Part shown: positions 18,348 to 26,161 of the stretch, one piece after another
Layout: every line of letters begins with the position of its first letter
Position numbering within the stretch: position 1 is the stretch's first letter
NCBI GenBank assembly: GCA_028821455.1
Contig: JAPPGE010000060.1
Location: 93,197 to 157,196, forward strand
Length of the DNA: 64,000 nucleotides
Direction of reading: 5' to 3'
Origin: a bacterium
GTDB taxonomy: Bacteria; Pseudomonadota; Alphaproteobacteria; SP197
Program-made: the position numbers and the translations under genes
Notes under the pieces: model-generated
Database searches by the model: none
Told to the model about the DNA's origin: nothing
What the model saw: only the letters and a program-made list of their open reading frames with translations

Positions 18348-19387
18348 GCGACAAAGGCTCCCTCGATCCTGTTTCGGGCAGCGGTCAGGAACTCTTCCGT
18401 CACGTCGAAGTCGTTGGCGATACCGTAGGCGAGGCCTTCACGCTCGACGAAGGTTCTCAGTCCGCGCATGGCTTCGAAGACGTCGCGCCACGTCACGTTC
18501 ATGGCGGCAGGGCGAATGTCGAGGCCGAGACGGATCACCGCGCCAAGCAGTTCGTCCACACGCTGATCGTGCATCATGGCGCCCAGCACGAGACCCAGAC
18601 ACACTGCCTGGCCGTGCAGGAACGCTTTCCCCGTTCCCGCTTCGAGGGCATAGAAGATGTAGTGCTCGATGCCTTCGATGTGGCGCGGATTCCAGCCCGC
18701 ACCGTGATAGGAGGCGCCGCCCCATCTCAGGCCGTCGACCAGAATCCGGATGCCACGCGGAGAAAGCATCCTGATTTCGTCAAGTTCGGCCAGTGCCGTC
18801 TCGGCCTTCGCCAACGAGATCGCGGCGAGACTATCATCGTAAGGCCATCGCGATTCGCATTTGCCCTGGGCCTCGGCGTGACGCCAGTCCATGACGCCGG
18901 TGACGAAGCACAGGACGTCGCCGATGCCGCCGATGTTGAGCGCTCGGGGTGCGGACCTGATGATGTCCAGATCGATGTAGACGGTCTGCGGGACCGCCCA
19001 CCCGACATACCTGACGACGCTGTTCTCCCGGACTCCCGCACGATGTCCGAAGACGGCATCGACGGAAAGCGATGTCGGAAACTGGAAGAGCGGCAGGTTG
19101 CGACGCCAGGCGACATACTTCGCAGCATCGATCGCCTGACCACCTCCCAGACCGACAACCGAGGCGACGTCCGCAAGCGCCTCGAGATCGGCTTCCAGCG
19201 CAGCACGTTCCATGGAACGCACCATGTAGGGCATTGCATCGTCCGGCAGGGCGTCGCGAAAGAGGGGCCAGAGATCCTCCATCGTCACGACCAGCATGGG
19301 CGGACACACGAAGTTCGCCGCTTCGCAAAGGAGGTTGCGTCCGAAGACTGTCGTGAACTGCGGGATATCGAATTCCTTGAACGGCAT
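18344..19387 (-). CDS. sn-glycerol-1-phosphate dehydrogenase-like enzyme (copy 2)
   Basis: A 347-residue paralog of the last gene of the operon. NAD motif GLGGGQAIDAAK at 79-90; metal ligands fit Asp157, His242 and His258. Both copies share rare features such as VVTM(E/D)DLWPLF near residue 35-50 and HIEG before the first His, so they form one subfamily distinct from housekeeping iron alcohol dehydrogenases. Having two in the same operon suggests two related dehydrogenation steps or a hetero-oligomer. It overlaps the RidA gene by ATGA and follows the permease gene after 3 bp. Confidence 0.82.
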   Translation of the reverse strand: MPFKEFDIPQFTTVFGRNLLCEAANFVCPPMLVVTMEDLWPLFRDALPDDAMPYMVRSMERAALEADLEALADVASVVGLGGGQAIDAAKYVAWRRNLPLFQFPTSLSVDAVFGHRAGVRENSVVRYVGWAVPQTVYIDLDIIRSAPRALNIGGIGDVLCFVTGVMDWRHAEAQGKCESRWPYDDSLAAISLAKAETALAELDEIRMLSPRGIRILVDGLRWGGASYHGAGWNPRHIEGIEHYIFYALEAGTGKAFLHGQAVCLGLVLGAMMHDQRVDELLGAVIRLGLDIRPAAMNVTWRDVFEAMRGLRTFVEREGLAYGIANDFDVTEEFLTAARNRIEGAFVA

Positions 19388-19390
19388 GGT

Positions 19391-20248
19391 TCAGCCCTTG
19401 ACTGCGCCAAGGGACAGCCCCTTGACGATGTGTTTCTGCGCGGCGACGGCGAACAGCAGCATCGGCACGATGGCAACGATCGACGCGGCGGTCATCGCAC
19501 CCCAGTCGAGCGCAGCATAGCCGCGAAAGCTCGTCACTCCGAGCGTGACCGTCTGCGCCCTGGAGAACGTCAGCCCCAGTGCGATGGCAAGTTCGTTCCA
19601 GATCCAGATGGCGTTCAGGACGGCCGTAGCGGCCATCCCGGGCAAGGTACAGGGCACGTAGATTCTCGTCAGGATCTGCCAGTTGGAAGCGCCTTCGATG
19701 CGCGCGGCCTCGTCAATGGCCGGATTGATCTCGCGGAAGAACGAACTCAGGAGCCAGATCGACAGCGGCAGGACATGCACCTGGTACATGAGGGCAAGGC
19801 CGACATGGGTGTCATAGAGTCCGGTCCACTGATAGAGCGAGAACATCGGAATGACGAAGAGAAATTCGGGAAGCATGTAGGCAAGGATCAGCCAGACGCC
19901 GACGAGGTTCCTGCCTCTGATCTTCATGCGGACGATGGCGTAGGCCGTCGGAATGGCGATGGCGAGCGACAGTGCCACGCCGATGGCCGTGATGATGACG
20001 GAGTTCAGGAACGTGTACTTGAACGTTTCATGGCCCCAGAGCTTGAGGTAGTTGGCGGTTGTCGGATCGAAGATCCATAGCGGAGGGCTGGCAAGGCCGT
20101 CGCGCCTGGTCTTGAGCGAGACCGTCAGCACCCAGTAAACCGGGAACAGACTGAACAGGACCATGGCGCCGGTGAAGACGTAGGCCCACGCCTTCGAGAG
20201 GCCTGTTCCCGGACCGCCGTGGAAATGCAGGGTCGTGCGCGCCGTCAT
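19391..20248 (-). CDS. Carbohydrate ABC transporter permease, UgpE/MalG-like
   Basis: A 285-residue permease of the MalG/UgpE class with six membrane helices and the EAA loop EAARIEGASNWQI. The C-terminus ends in GLSLGAVKG, the usual MalG-type tail (G-AVKG). Start overlaps the upstream permease stop by ATGA. Confidence 0.88.
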   Translation of the reverse strand: MTARTTLHFHGGPGTGLSKAWAYVFTGAMVLFSLFPVYWVLTVSLKTRRDGLASPPLWIFDPTTANYLKLWGHETFKYTFLNSVIITAIGVALSLAIAIPTAYAIVRMKIRGRNLVGVWLILAYMLPEFLFVIPMFSLYQWTGLYDTHVGLALMYQVHVLPLSIWLLSSFFREINPAIDEAARIEGASNWQILTRIYVPCTLPGMAATAVLNAIWIWNELAIALGLTFSRAQTVTLGVTSFRGYAALDWGAMTAASIVAIVPMLLFAVAAQKHIVKGLSLGAVKG

Positions 20249-21126
20249 GCGTCGCGTTCACCGCGGCGCTGCAGCGCCTGCAAGGTGAGGGAAATGACGA
20301 GAATCAGGATCGAGAACAGGATCATCGTCGCCATCGCCTTGCCGATTTGTTGATAGCTGTAGGCGGTGCGGTAGACAAAGGTCTGCACGACTTCCGTTGC
20401 CAGGGCCGGTCCGCCACCGGTCGTGCCGAAGACGATGTCGAAGACCTTCAGGGTGTCGATGGCGCGGATGATGATGACGGTGATCAACAGCGAACGGAGC
20501 ATCGGCAGCTTGATGGACCAGAAGATGGTGAATTCGCTCGCACCCTCGACGCGGGCAGCCTCGACCGGCTCCGCCGGCAGGCTTCGCAATCCGGCGAGCA
20601 TGATGATGAAGACGAAGGCGGTCTGCCACCAGACATCGACCGCGACGATGGACGCCATCGCCGTGTCGGCGGCGCCATAGAATGCCGAAGGACCGAGGCC
20701 GAACGCGCCGATCAGATGGTTGATGATGCCGAGGAAGGGATCGAACATGACCTTCGACATCAGGGCGACAACGATGCCGGAAACCATGAGCGGCAACATG
20801 ATGACCGCGCGGATGAGGTCTGTCCGGATAGCCAGTTTGTCGACCTGCACCGCGAGGTAGAACCCCAGTGCGGTCTCGATGGCTGTTGCCCAGGCGGCGA
20901 ACACCACCGTGTTCTTGATGACGCTCCAAAACTCGGCGTCGGCGAGGAGGTTGGCGTAGTTCGCCCAGCCCACCAGTTCGAACTGGTTGCCCCAGTTCCA
21001 GTTGGTGAATGACACCGCCAGTCCGAACCCGACGGGGTAGACGGAGGTGAACGCGAGAACCAGGAGACAGGGCAGGACGAACCAGAAGGCCGAGGCGCTG
21101 CCAAGGAACCTGAGCGCAGACGTCAT
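20245..21126 (-). CDS. Carbohydrate ABC transporter permease, UgpA/MalF-like
   Basis: A 293-residue permease with six helices and EAA loop EAARVEGASEFTI. The ATG at 21126 follows GGAGAG and places the first hydrophobic helix after about 12 residues, the family norm; an upstream in-frame start would add 52 non-conserved residues. It pairs with the UgpE-like permease. Confidence 0.87.
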   Translation of the reverse strand: MTSALRFLGSASAFWFVLPCLLVLAFTSVYPVGFGLAVSFTNWNWGNQFELVGWANYANLLADAEFWSVIKNTVVFAAWATAIETALGFYLAVQVDKLAIRTDLIRAVIMLPLMVSGIVVALMSKVMFDPFLGIINHLIGAFGLGPSAFYGAADTAMASIVAVDVWWQTAFVFIIMLAGLRSLPAEPVEAARVEGASEFTIFWSIKLPMLRSLLITVIIIRAIDTLKVFDIVFGTTGGGPALATEVVQTFVYRTAYSYQQIGKAMATMILFSILILVISLTLQALQRRGERDA

Positions 21127-21211
21127 GGCGCTCTCCGGACCGGAAAGCAGGATGAACTCTCCGGAAAGATGCCCCGGATGGCAGCAAGTTGCCATCCGAG
21201 ACGAGGCACGT

Positions 21212-22579
21212 TCAGTTGGCGAGCATTGTCTCGAAGTCGGCCTGAGCCGAGGCGCCGGCCTCGGCAGGGTCCGCACCGCCATAGATGTCCTGAATCACAT
21301 CGACGATGCGCAGTGCGAACTCGCTCCAGCCGGCACGCTGAACGACGGAAGTCTGCGAGTTCGGCATGGCCGCTGCCACGGCTTCGACATAGGACTGCGG
21401 GAAGCTCGCCGCGTACTCGGGATCCTGCCACGTCGACAGGCGCGGGGCGCCGCCGTGCAACTTGCCGATGGCGGTCGCGTTGTCGGTGTTCGACATGTAC
21501 TGGATGAAGAGCCAGCCAGCCTCTGGCGATGCGGCGTTTTGCGGAATTCCGAAACCCCATTGCCAGTGGGCCGTATAGGGCTCACCGTCGGCGTTATCGA
21601 CAGGAATGACCGAGTAACCGATCTTGCCGGCGACAGGGCTGTCGTCCGGGTTCTCGAAGCCGGGCGCGAAGAGGCTCGCGTCAATGAAGAACGCCGCACC
21701 GCCCGCCATGAAGAACTGCGAGGCGTCGGGCCAGTCCATGGCCTGGATGTTGACGGGACCGGCTTTCATCAGCTCCGCATAGTTCGCGAGGCCCCGCACG
21801 ATGTCGGGATCGTTCATCTTCGGCTTCGACCAGTCGCCATCGAACCAGACGTTTTGGGGAGCGGAGCGGTCCGCCGCGCCGACCGAGTTGTTGACGAAAC
21901 CGGTGACGGTATCGATCAGCGTGTCCGAACGGATGCCACGCAGCACGGCGCCTGCGATGGCGCCCCCGCTTTCCTCCTTAACCTCGCGCGCCGCAGCGAT
22001 CAGTTCTGCCATCGTCGTCGGCATCTGGCCGTCGAGATACTGGTTCACGTGATCCATGTTGGCGAACAGGATGTAGGTCTCGAACGATGCCGGGATACCG
22101 TGGTACTCCCAGCGGCCGTCGATGTCGTACCTGGTTGCATCAAGGAAGCCTGCCGGGATGTCGTCCAGATTGTAGTCCGGAGCCGTGAGATCAGCGCTGT
22201 CGATGAAGTCCTGCAAGGAATGGACGAGGTCATTGGTGTGCTGGGTGTAGGCCGTGGAGTCCATTGGCAGGAAGTAGACGTCCATCTGCGAGTTGCCACC
22301 CGAGCCGCGCAGCGCCACTTCCATGCGGTCGAAGTAGAGATCTTCGGCCATGGTCTGCAGGGTGACGTCGATTCCGGTGTCGGCCTCGAACTGGTCGAGC
22401 ACCACACGCACGCCGTCCGTGACAGGATGTTCCGGCATCATGACCGTGATCGACTCTCCCGAAAGCTGGTCCCACGAAAATTCGGCCGCAGCAATCGTGG
22501 TACTGACGGCAAGGGCCACCGACGATGCGGTGGCCAGCTTGGCCGCCCTGACAAGGGCTCCTCGCCGAGATGTGTTCAT
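21212..22579 (-). CDS. Carbohydrate ABC transporter substrate-binding protein (family 1)
   Basis: A 455-residue periplasmic binding protein of the family 1 sugar type. The signal peptide begins MNTSRRGALV, a twin-arginine pattern with a short hydrophobic stretch ending AAA, so Tat export is possible. The mature protein carries many Trp/Tyr residues and a NAxGEPYTAHWQWG-like segment typical of sugar binding proteins. The ATG at 22579 is 5 bp after a textbook GGAGGAA. It is the first gene of the eight-gene operon and is divergent from a GntR gene. Confidence 0.87.
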   Translation of the reverse strand: MNTSRRGALVRAAKLATASSVALAVSTTIAAAEFSWDQLSGESITVMMPEHPVTDGVRVVLDQFEADTGIDVTLQTMAEDLYFDRMEVALRGSGGNSQMDVYFLPMDSTAYTQHTNDLVHSLQDFIDSADLTAPDYNLDDIPAGFLDATRYDIDGRWEYHGIPASFETYILFANMDHVNQYLDGQMPTTMAELIAAAREVKEESGGAIAGAVLRGIRSDTLIDTVTGFVNNSVGAADRSAPQNVWFDGDWSKPKMNDPDIVRGLANYAELMKAGPVNIQAMDWPDASQFFMAGGAAFFIDASLFAPGFENPDDSPVAGKIGYSVIPVDNADGEPYTAHWQWGFGIPQNAASPEAGWLFIQYMSNTDNATAIGKLHGGAPRLSTWQDPEYAASFPQSYVEAVAAAMPNSQTSVVQRAGWSEFALRIVDVIQDIYGGADPAEAGASAQADFETMLAN

Positions 22580-22617
22580 CGTTTCCTCCGTGTGTTCTGA
22601 AGGCCTGCTGACCAGGC

Positions 22618-22661
22618 ATTGGTCAACTGGAATTTCCGGAAACGGAAATCGGTTGACCAAT
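22618..22661. promoter_or_regulatory. Nested perfect dyad operator in the divergent GntR/ABC promoter
   Basis: ATTGGTCAAC (22618-22627) and GTTGACCAAT (22652-22661) are perfect inverse copies. Between them ATTTCCG (22632-22638) and CGGAAAT (22643-22649) form a second perfect dyad around GAAA. TGGT...ACCA half-sites suit GntR/FCD regulators. The site lies 40-80 bp upstream of the binding-protein gene and about 120 bp from the GntR gene, so it can control both. Confidence 0.6.
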
Positions 22662-22782
22662 TGGCGCAGATGCACAACCATTTGTCAATTCCCGAGTTCG
22701 TCACCATGTGACCATGAGGCTGCTCTCTCCGGAAAGCGTGGTGGTTCGCGTGACCGGACGACACATTTGAAAGGAACCGCCC

Positions 22783-23475
22783 GTGTCGATTGCCTTTGAT
22801 GTGACCGACCGCGTGTATCGGGAGATTCGCGATCTCCTGCGTTCGGGCGACATCCTGCCTGGCCAGAGACTGCCCAACGAGCGCAAGCTGGCCGAGATGA
22901 GGGGAGCCACCCGTACCCAGGTGCGCGACGCGCTTCTCATGCTCCAGAAGGAAGGGCTGGTCGAACGCAAGATCGGCAGCGGCACCTACCTTTCCGAGCG
23001 TGCGCCCCAGATCATCGAATTGGCAGACGCGGCGGTCCACATGTCGCCCGAGCGCTCCCACGGCTTCCATGAGACCCTGGAGGCACGGTTGCTCGTCGAA
23101 CCGTCGGTTGCGGCACGTGCCGCCGAAGCGCCGACGCCGCAGTTCTGCGAGGATCTCGAGGCGGCGCTGGAACGCATCCTGGCGGCACCTACCTGGCTTC
23201 AGTTCAAGGAAGACATCTACGGGTTCTCACGCCTCTACTACGTTGAGGCGGGCAACGACTTCCTGTGCTGGACCTTTGATGAGATCGTGTCCGCCCGTCG
23301 TGCGAACAAGTTTGACGGCGGGAGTGACCAGGCACCGGTGGCCAACATTGTCCGCAAGCATTTCCACGACCGTCTGTCGAAGATTGCGGATGCCATCACG
23401 TCCGGGGACCCCCAACGGGCAAGAGCCGAAGTGGAAAGCTTCCTCGTCGCAATGGCCGCTTCATTGGCGCTCTGA
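22783..23475 (+). CDS. GntR-family transcriptional regulator (FCD/VanR type)
   Basis: A 230-residue regulator with a winged helix (residues 1-72, LPNERKLAEM then RTQVRDALLMLQKEGLV) and an FCD domain with the expected helical pattern. It starts at a GTG with AAGGA 8 bp upstream. It is transcribed away from the eight-gene importer operon and is the obvious regulator of it through the dyad at 22618-22661. It ends 43 bp before the convergent DUF971 gene. Confidence 0.87.
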   Translation: MSIAFDVTDRVYREIRDLLRSGDILPGQRLPNERKLAEMRGATRTQVRDALLMLQKEGLVERKIGSGTYLSERAPQIIELADAAVHMSPERSHGFHETLEARLLVEPSVAARAAEAPTPQFCEDLEAALERILAAPTWLQFKEDIYGFSRLYYVEAGNDFLCWTFDEIVSARRANKFDGGSDQAPVANIVRKHFHDRLSKIADAITSGDPQRARAEVESFLVAMAASLAL

Positions 23476-23518
23476 CAGAACAGCGGCACAGGGAACAGAA
23501 GGGTCCCCGGCCTCCAAA

Positions 23519-23896
23519 TCAGGGATCCCGCGACAGGCCTTCGGCTTCCAGGCGATCAAGATAGGCCTGCCAGACACTCTCCTGGTTGCGTCCGAGTTCG
23601 TGGAGATAGTTCCAGGAGTAGATGCCGGTATCGTGCAGATCGTCGAACGAGATGCGTATGGCGTAGTTGCCGACGGGCTCCACCGACATGATGCCGACAT
23701 GGCGGCGCCCGGGAACGGTCTTCTTCTGGCCCGCGCCGTGGCCCTGGACCTCGGCCGAGGGGCTTTCGACACGCAGCAGTTCGGCCGGCAGCGTGACGGA
23801 AGTTCCGTCATCGAAGTCGATCTCGAGAGACTTCTGCCGCGACTTCAGGCGAATCTCCAGGGGCCGATGGCGGCTGGGATGGGCCTCGCCCTTCAC
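23519..23896 (-). CDS. DUF971 domain protein
   Basis: A 125-residue DUF971 protein. The domain (residues 12-115) is also the N-terminal domain of gamma-butyrobetaine hydroxylase; the motifs seen here are [15 protein letters not shown] and the C-terminal [19 protein letters not shown]. Stand-alone versions are common in proteobacteria, often linked to Fe-S or Mrp/ApbC genes, but no biochemical role is established. It starts inside the ATGA overlap with the Trm112 gene. Confidence 0.8.
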   Translation of the reverse strand: MKGEAHPSRHRPLEIRLKSRQKSLEIDFDDGTSVTLPAELLRVESPSAEVQGHGAGQKKTVPGRRHVGIMSVEPVGNYAIRISFDDLHDTGIYSWNYLHELGRNQESVWQAYLDRLEAEGLSRDP

Positions 23897-24084
23897 GATT
23901 CCTCCTCATCGAGAGGCCGCGCCTCGTCGACCAGCATGATCGGGATGCCGTCCCGGATGGGGTAGGCGAGGCCCGCTTCGGCACTCACCAGTTCCTGGCG
24001 TTCGCGATCCAGGGTGAGCGGTCCCTTGGTCAGCGGGCAGACCAGGATCTCGAGAAGCCGGGGATCGACGTCGGTTCCACTCAT
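23893..24084 (-). CDS. Trm112-family small protein
   Basis: A 63-residue protein of the Trm112/YcaR family: [14 protein letters not shown] at the start, [14 protein letters not shown] and a closing acidic tail. In eukaryotes and archaea Trm112 activates methyltransferases; bacterial short forms are of unclear function. The zinc-site cysteines are mostly lost, as in most bacterial members. In many alphaproteobacteria this gene follows the LON-domain gene, which here lies 9.6 kb away across an accessory island. Confidence 0.82.
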   Translation of the reverse strand: MSGTDVDPRLLEILVCPLTKGPLTLDRERQELVSAEAGLAYPIRDGIPIMLVDEARPLDEEES

Positions 24085-24589
24085 GGCGATTGCCTCTCGC
24101 AGACATGTCCCGTGATGTCCATATGGTCTCCCTTGCACCCACAAACCAGGCGGACCTTGAACCGACCCCACCGGATGCACTGTTTGCCTGTATCCGTCAG
24201 TCAGCAGTGGTCCGAAGATTACTACTCGACGCGTGCACCTTGCCGCAATGGCGAAAGGAGACACTGGCAACGCTCTGCCACATCGGGCCAAGAGGCGAAC
24301 CTGATGCCCTCGCGCGACAGGACAGCGTGAGAGACATTTCGCCGATGGCTGGCGGAGCAGCAGGATGGAATCCGAACTCCAGAATCGTCATTGGGGGGTC
24401 ACTGCCGGACAGGGCTGTTGTCGTCTTCCCGGCTGGCAATCTCGAGCAGGGTGGTGAGGATGCGGCTTGATCGTGGCGCCGAACGCGGACACGACCGGTG
24501 CTCCTTGCCCGGCTCGGAAGACTGTTGCAGAGTCGACTTGTCTGGACCTTCCCCGGACACCAAAACCGCAGAGCGGGGGGCTTTCTCCC
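24085..24589. other. Gene-free interval with a LON 3'-end fragment
   Basis: No reading frame here looks coding on either strand. The left 310 bp show nothing recognisable. From 24399 there is a 65-bp copy of the 3' end of the LON-domain gene, listed separately. It marks the left end of the accessory island. Confidence 0.6.
24399..24487 (-). repeat. LON 3'-end repeat, copy C
   Basis: From the stop codon position (24399) through 24463 it matches the last 65 bp of the LON-domain gene at 33673-33737 without gaps at about 57 of 65 positions. After GAGGATGC it leaves the LON sequence, and the following 24 bp resemble the sequence at the same point in copy D. It is the left boundary of the island. 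Confidence 0.75.
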
Positions 24590-24958
24590 ATGGCCGTCCA
24601 CGGTGTCGACCACATCAACATCAGCACCACCAATCTCGAGCGGTGCCGCGAGTTCTACTGTGGCGTGCTGGGTTTGGAGGAGGGCTGGCGGCCGTCGTTT
24701 GACAGCGCCGGCACCTGGCTTTACGCCGGCGGCGAGCCGATTGTTCATGTCAGCGTGACCGACACGCCTCGGGACGGCCTGAGCGCGGTCGATCACGTCG
24801 CCTTCGCCGTGAAAGGGTTCGAGGCGATGAAGGCCCGTCTCGGCGAGCAGGGGATCGCCTTCGAAACCTATGACGTGCCGGATACGCCGACAAAGCAGAT
24901 CTTCATCGAGGACCCTGACGGTGTCTCGGTCGAGCTCAATTTCCGCGACGGCACCTGA
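24590..24958 (+). CDS. VOC-family (glyoxalase/dioxygenase fold) protein
   Basis: A 122-residue single-domain vicinal-oxygen-chelate protein. It shows the two beta-alpha-beta-beta-beta modules: VDHINISTTNLERCREFYCGVLGL at the start and VDHVAFAV later, ending DPDGVSVELNF. Metal ligands fit His8, His near residue 67 and the Glu of VELNF. Members include glyoxalase I, fosfomycin resistance proteins and extradiol dioxygenases; this one cannot be assigned more closely. GGGGGG lies upstream of the ATG. It is the first gene inside the island and is not overlapped by its neighbours. Confidence 0.75.
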   Translation: MAVHGVDHINISTTNLERCREFYCGVLGLEEGWRPSFDSAGTWLYAGGEPIVHVSVTDTPRDGLSAVDHVAFAVKGFEAMKARLGEQGIAFETYDVPDTPTKQIFIEDPDGVSVELNFRDGT

Positions 24959-25060
24959 TCGGGTGACCGCGGATCATTCGCATTAGGGTAGGCTTGCGGC
25001 TTCGCGGGTGACTTTTCGTTATCCACCAATCTCTTGAGAAGACGAAGTTTTTTCCGCCTG

Positions 25061-25118
25061 ACCGGCCAGCCCTCGACAACACGCCCTGCAAGGGTTTCGA
25101 GGTCGAGGGCTGGCCGGT
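25061..25118. repeat. Long perfect inverted repeat with inner hairpin
   Basis: A 17-bp arm at 25061-25077 is exactly complementary to 25102-25118, and the 24-nt loop itself contains CCCT-GCA-AGGG. The structure lies between the VOC and D-carbamoylase genes. No T tract follows on either strand, so it is not a plain terminator. It could be a transcript-stabilising hairpin, a REP-type element or a mobile-element end. Confidence 0.65.
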
Positions 25119-25213
25119 TTCGGTGATCTCGGGGGCGAAGACATTGTCGAGGAGGCAAGGGTGCTGGCAGACTGCGGACAGCCCGCTCCACTGCCGGCAA
25201 CGGGAGGTCCGTC

Positions 25214-26161
25214 ATGAGTCGCATCGTCAGGGTAGGAGCCGCGCAGATGGGTCCCGTGGCGCGCCACGAAAGCCGCGGCGCGGTCGTCGACCGCCTGATC
25301 GCACTGATGCGGCAGGCCGGTGAGACGGCCTGCGATCTGGTGGTCTTTCCGGAACTCGCGCTGACATCCTTCTTTCCGCGCTGGCTCATCGAGGACGAGG
25401 AGGAGATCGACTCCTGGTTCGAGGACGAGATGCCGGGTACAGAAACCGGACGCCTCTTCGACGAAGCAGAGAGACTGGGCATCGCCTTCCACCTCGGCTA
25501 TGCGGAGCGCACCCGGGAGAACGGCGGTATCCACCGCTACAACACGTCGATACTCGTCGACAGTTCGGGCGGGATCATCGGCAAGTACCGCAAGGTCCAC
25601 CTGCCGGGGACGGCGGAACCGATCTCGGACAATCCCGGTCAGCATCTCGAGAAGCGCTACTTCGAGGTCGGCAATCTCGGGTTTCCGGTCTTTCCCGCCT
25701 TCGGCGGTCTGATCGGCATGTGCATCTGCAACGACCGGCGCTGGCCGGAGACCTACAGGGTCATGGGCCTCCAGGGCGCCGACATGATCGTGCTCGGCTA
25801 CAACACGCCCGTGGGACTGGACGCAGAACCGCCCGAAGCCGCGGCGTTGGCGCCGTTCCACAACCACCTGGTGATGCAGGCGGGTGCCTATCAGAACGCC
25901 TGCTGGGTCGTCGGCGTGGCCAAGGCGGGGCACGAGGAGGGTTACGACATGATCGGACAGTCGGCGATCATCGCGCCCACGGGAGAGATCGTCGCCATGT
26001 GCCGCACCTTCGCGGACGAGCTCGTCGCCCATGACTGCGATCTCGATGCGGGGAAGCACAGCCGGGACACGGTCTTCAACTTCGCGGCCCACCGGCGCAC
26101 GGAGCACTACGGCCTGATCGTCGAGCGCACCGGTGTCGGTCCGCGGATGGCGCCGCCGTGA
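25214..26161 (+). CDS. N-carbamoyl-D-amino acid hydrolase
   Basis: A 315-residue nitrilase-superfamily amidohydrolase. The Glu-Lys-Cys triad falls at Glu47 (FPELAL), Lys127 (YRKVHLPG) and Cys172 (CICNDRRWPE), the same numbers as in the Agrobacterium D-carbamoylase I recall, and long stretches such as HLEKRYFE, NDRRWPET and APTGEIVA follow that enzyme. It should hydrolyse N-carbamoyl-D-amino acids to the D-amino acid, CO2 and ammonia in the cytoplasm, a late step of hydantoin use. GGGAGG precedes the ATG. Its stop overlaps the next start by GTGA. No hydantoinase is in the window. Confidence 0.87.
   Translation: MSRIVRVGAAQMGPVARHESRGAVVDRLIALMRQAGETACDLVVFPELALTSFFPRWLIEDEEEIDSWFEDEMPGTETGRLFDEAERLGIAFHLGYAERTRENGGIHRYNTSILVDSSGGIIGKYRKVHLPGTAEPISDNPGQHLEKRYFEVGNLGFPVFPAFGGLIGMCICNDRRWPETYRVMGLQGADMIVLGYNTPVGLDAEPPEAAALAPFHNHLVMQAGAYQNACWVVGVAKAGHEEGYDMIGQSAIIAPTGEIVAMCRTFADELVAHDCDLDAGKHSRDTVFNFAAHRRTEHYGLIVERTGVGPRMAPP

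Noticed and set aside
14384..20080. Long plus-strand frames opposite the eight-gene operon
   Set aside because: They run through several real minus-strand genes and have no motifs of their own.
21127..21282. N-terminal extension of the UgpA-like permease
   Set aside because: The extra 52 residues are Arg/Pro-rich and not permease-like; the ATG at 21126 has a good ribosome-binding site.
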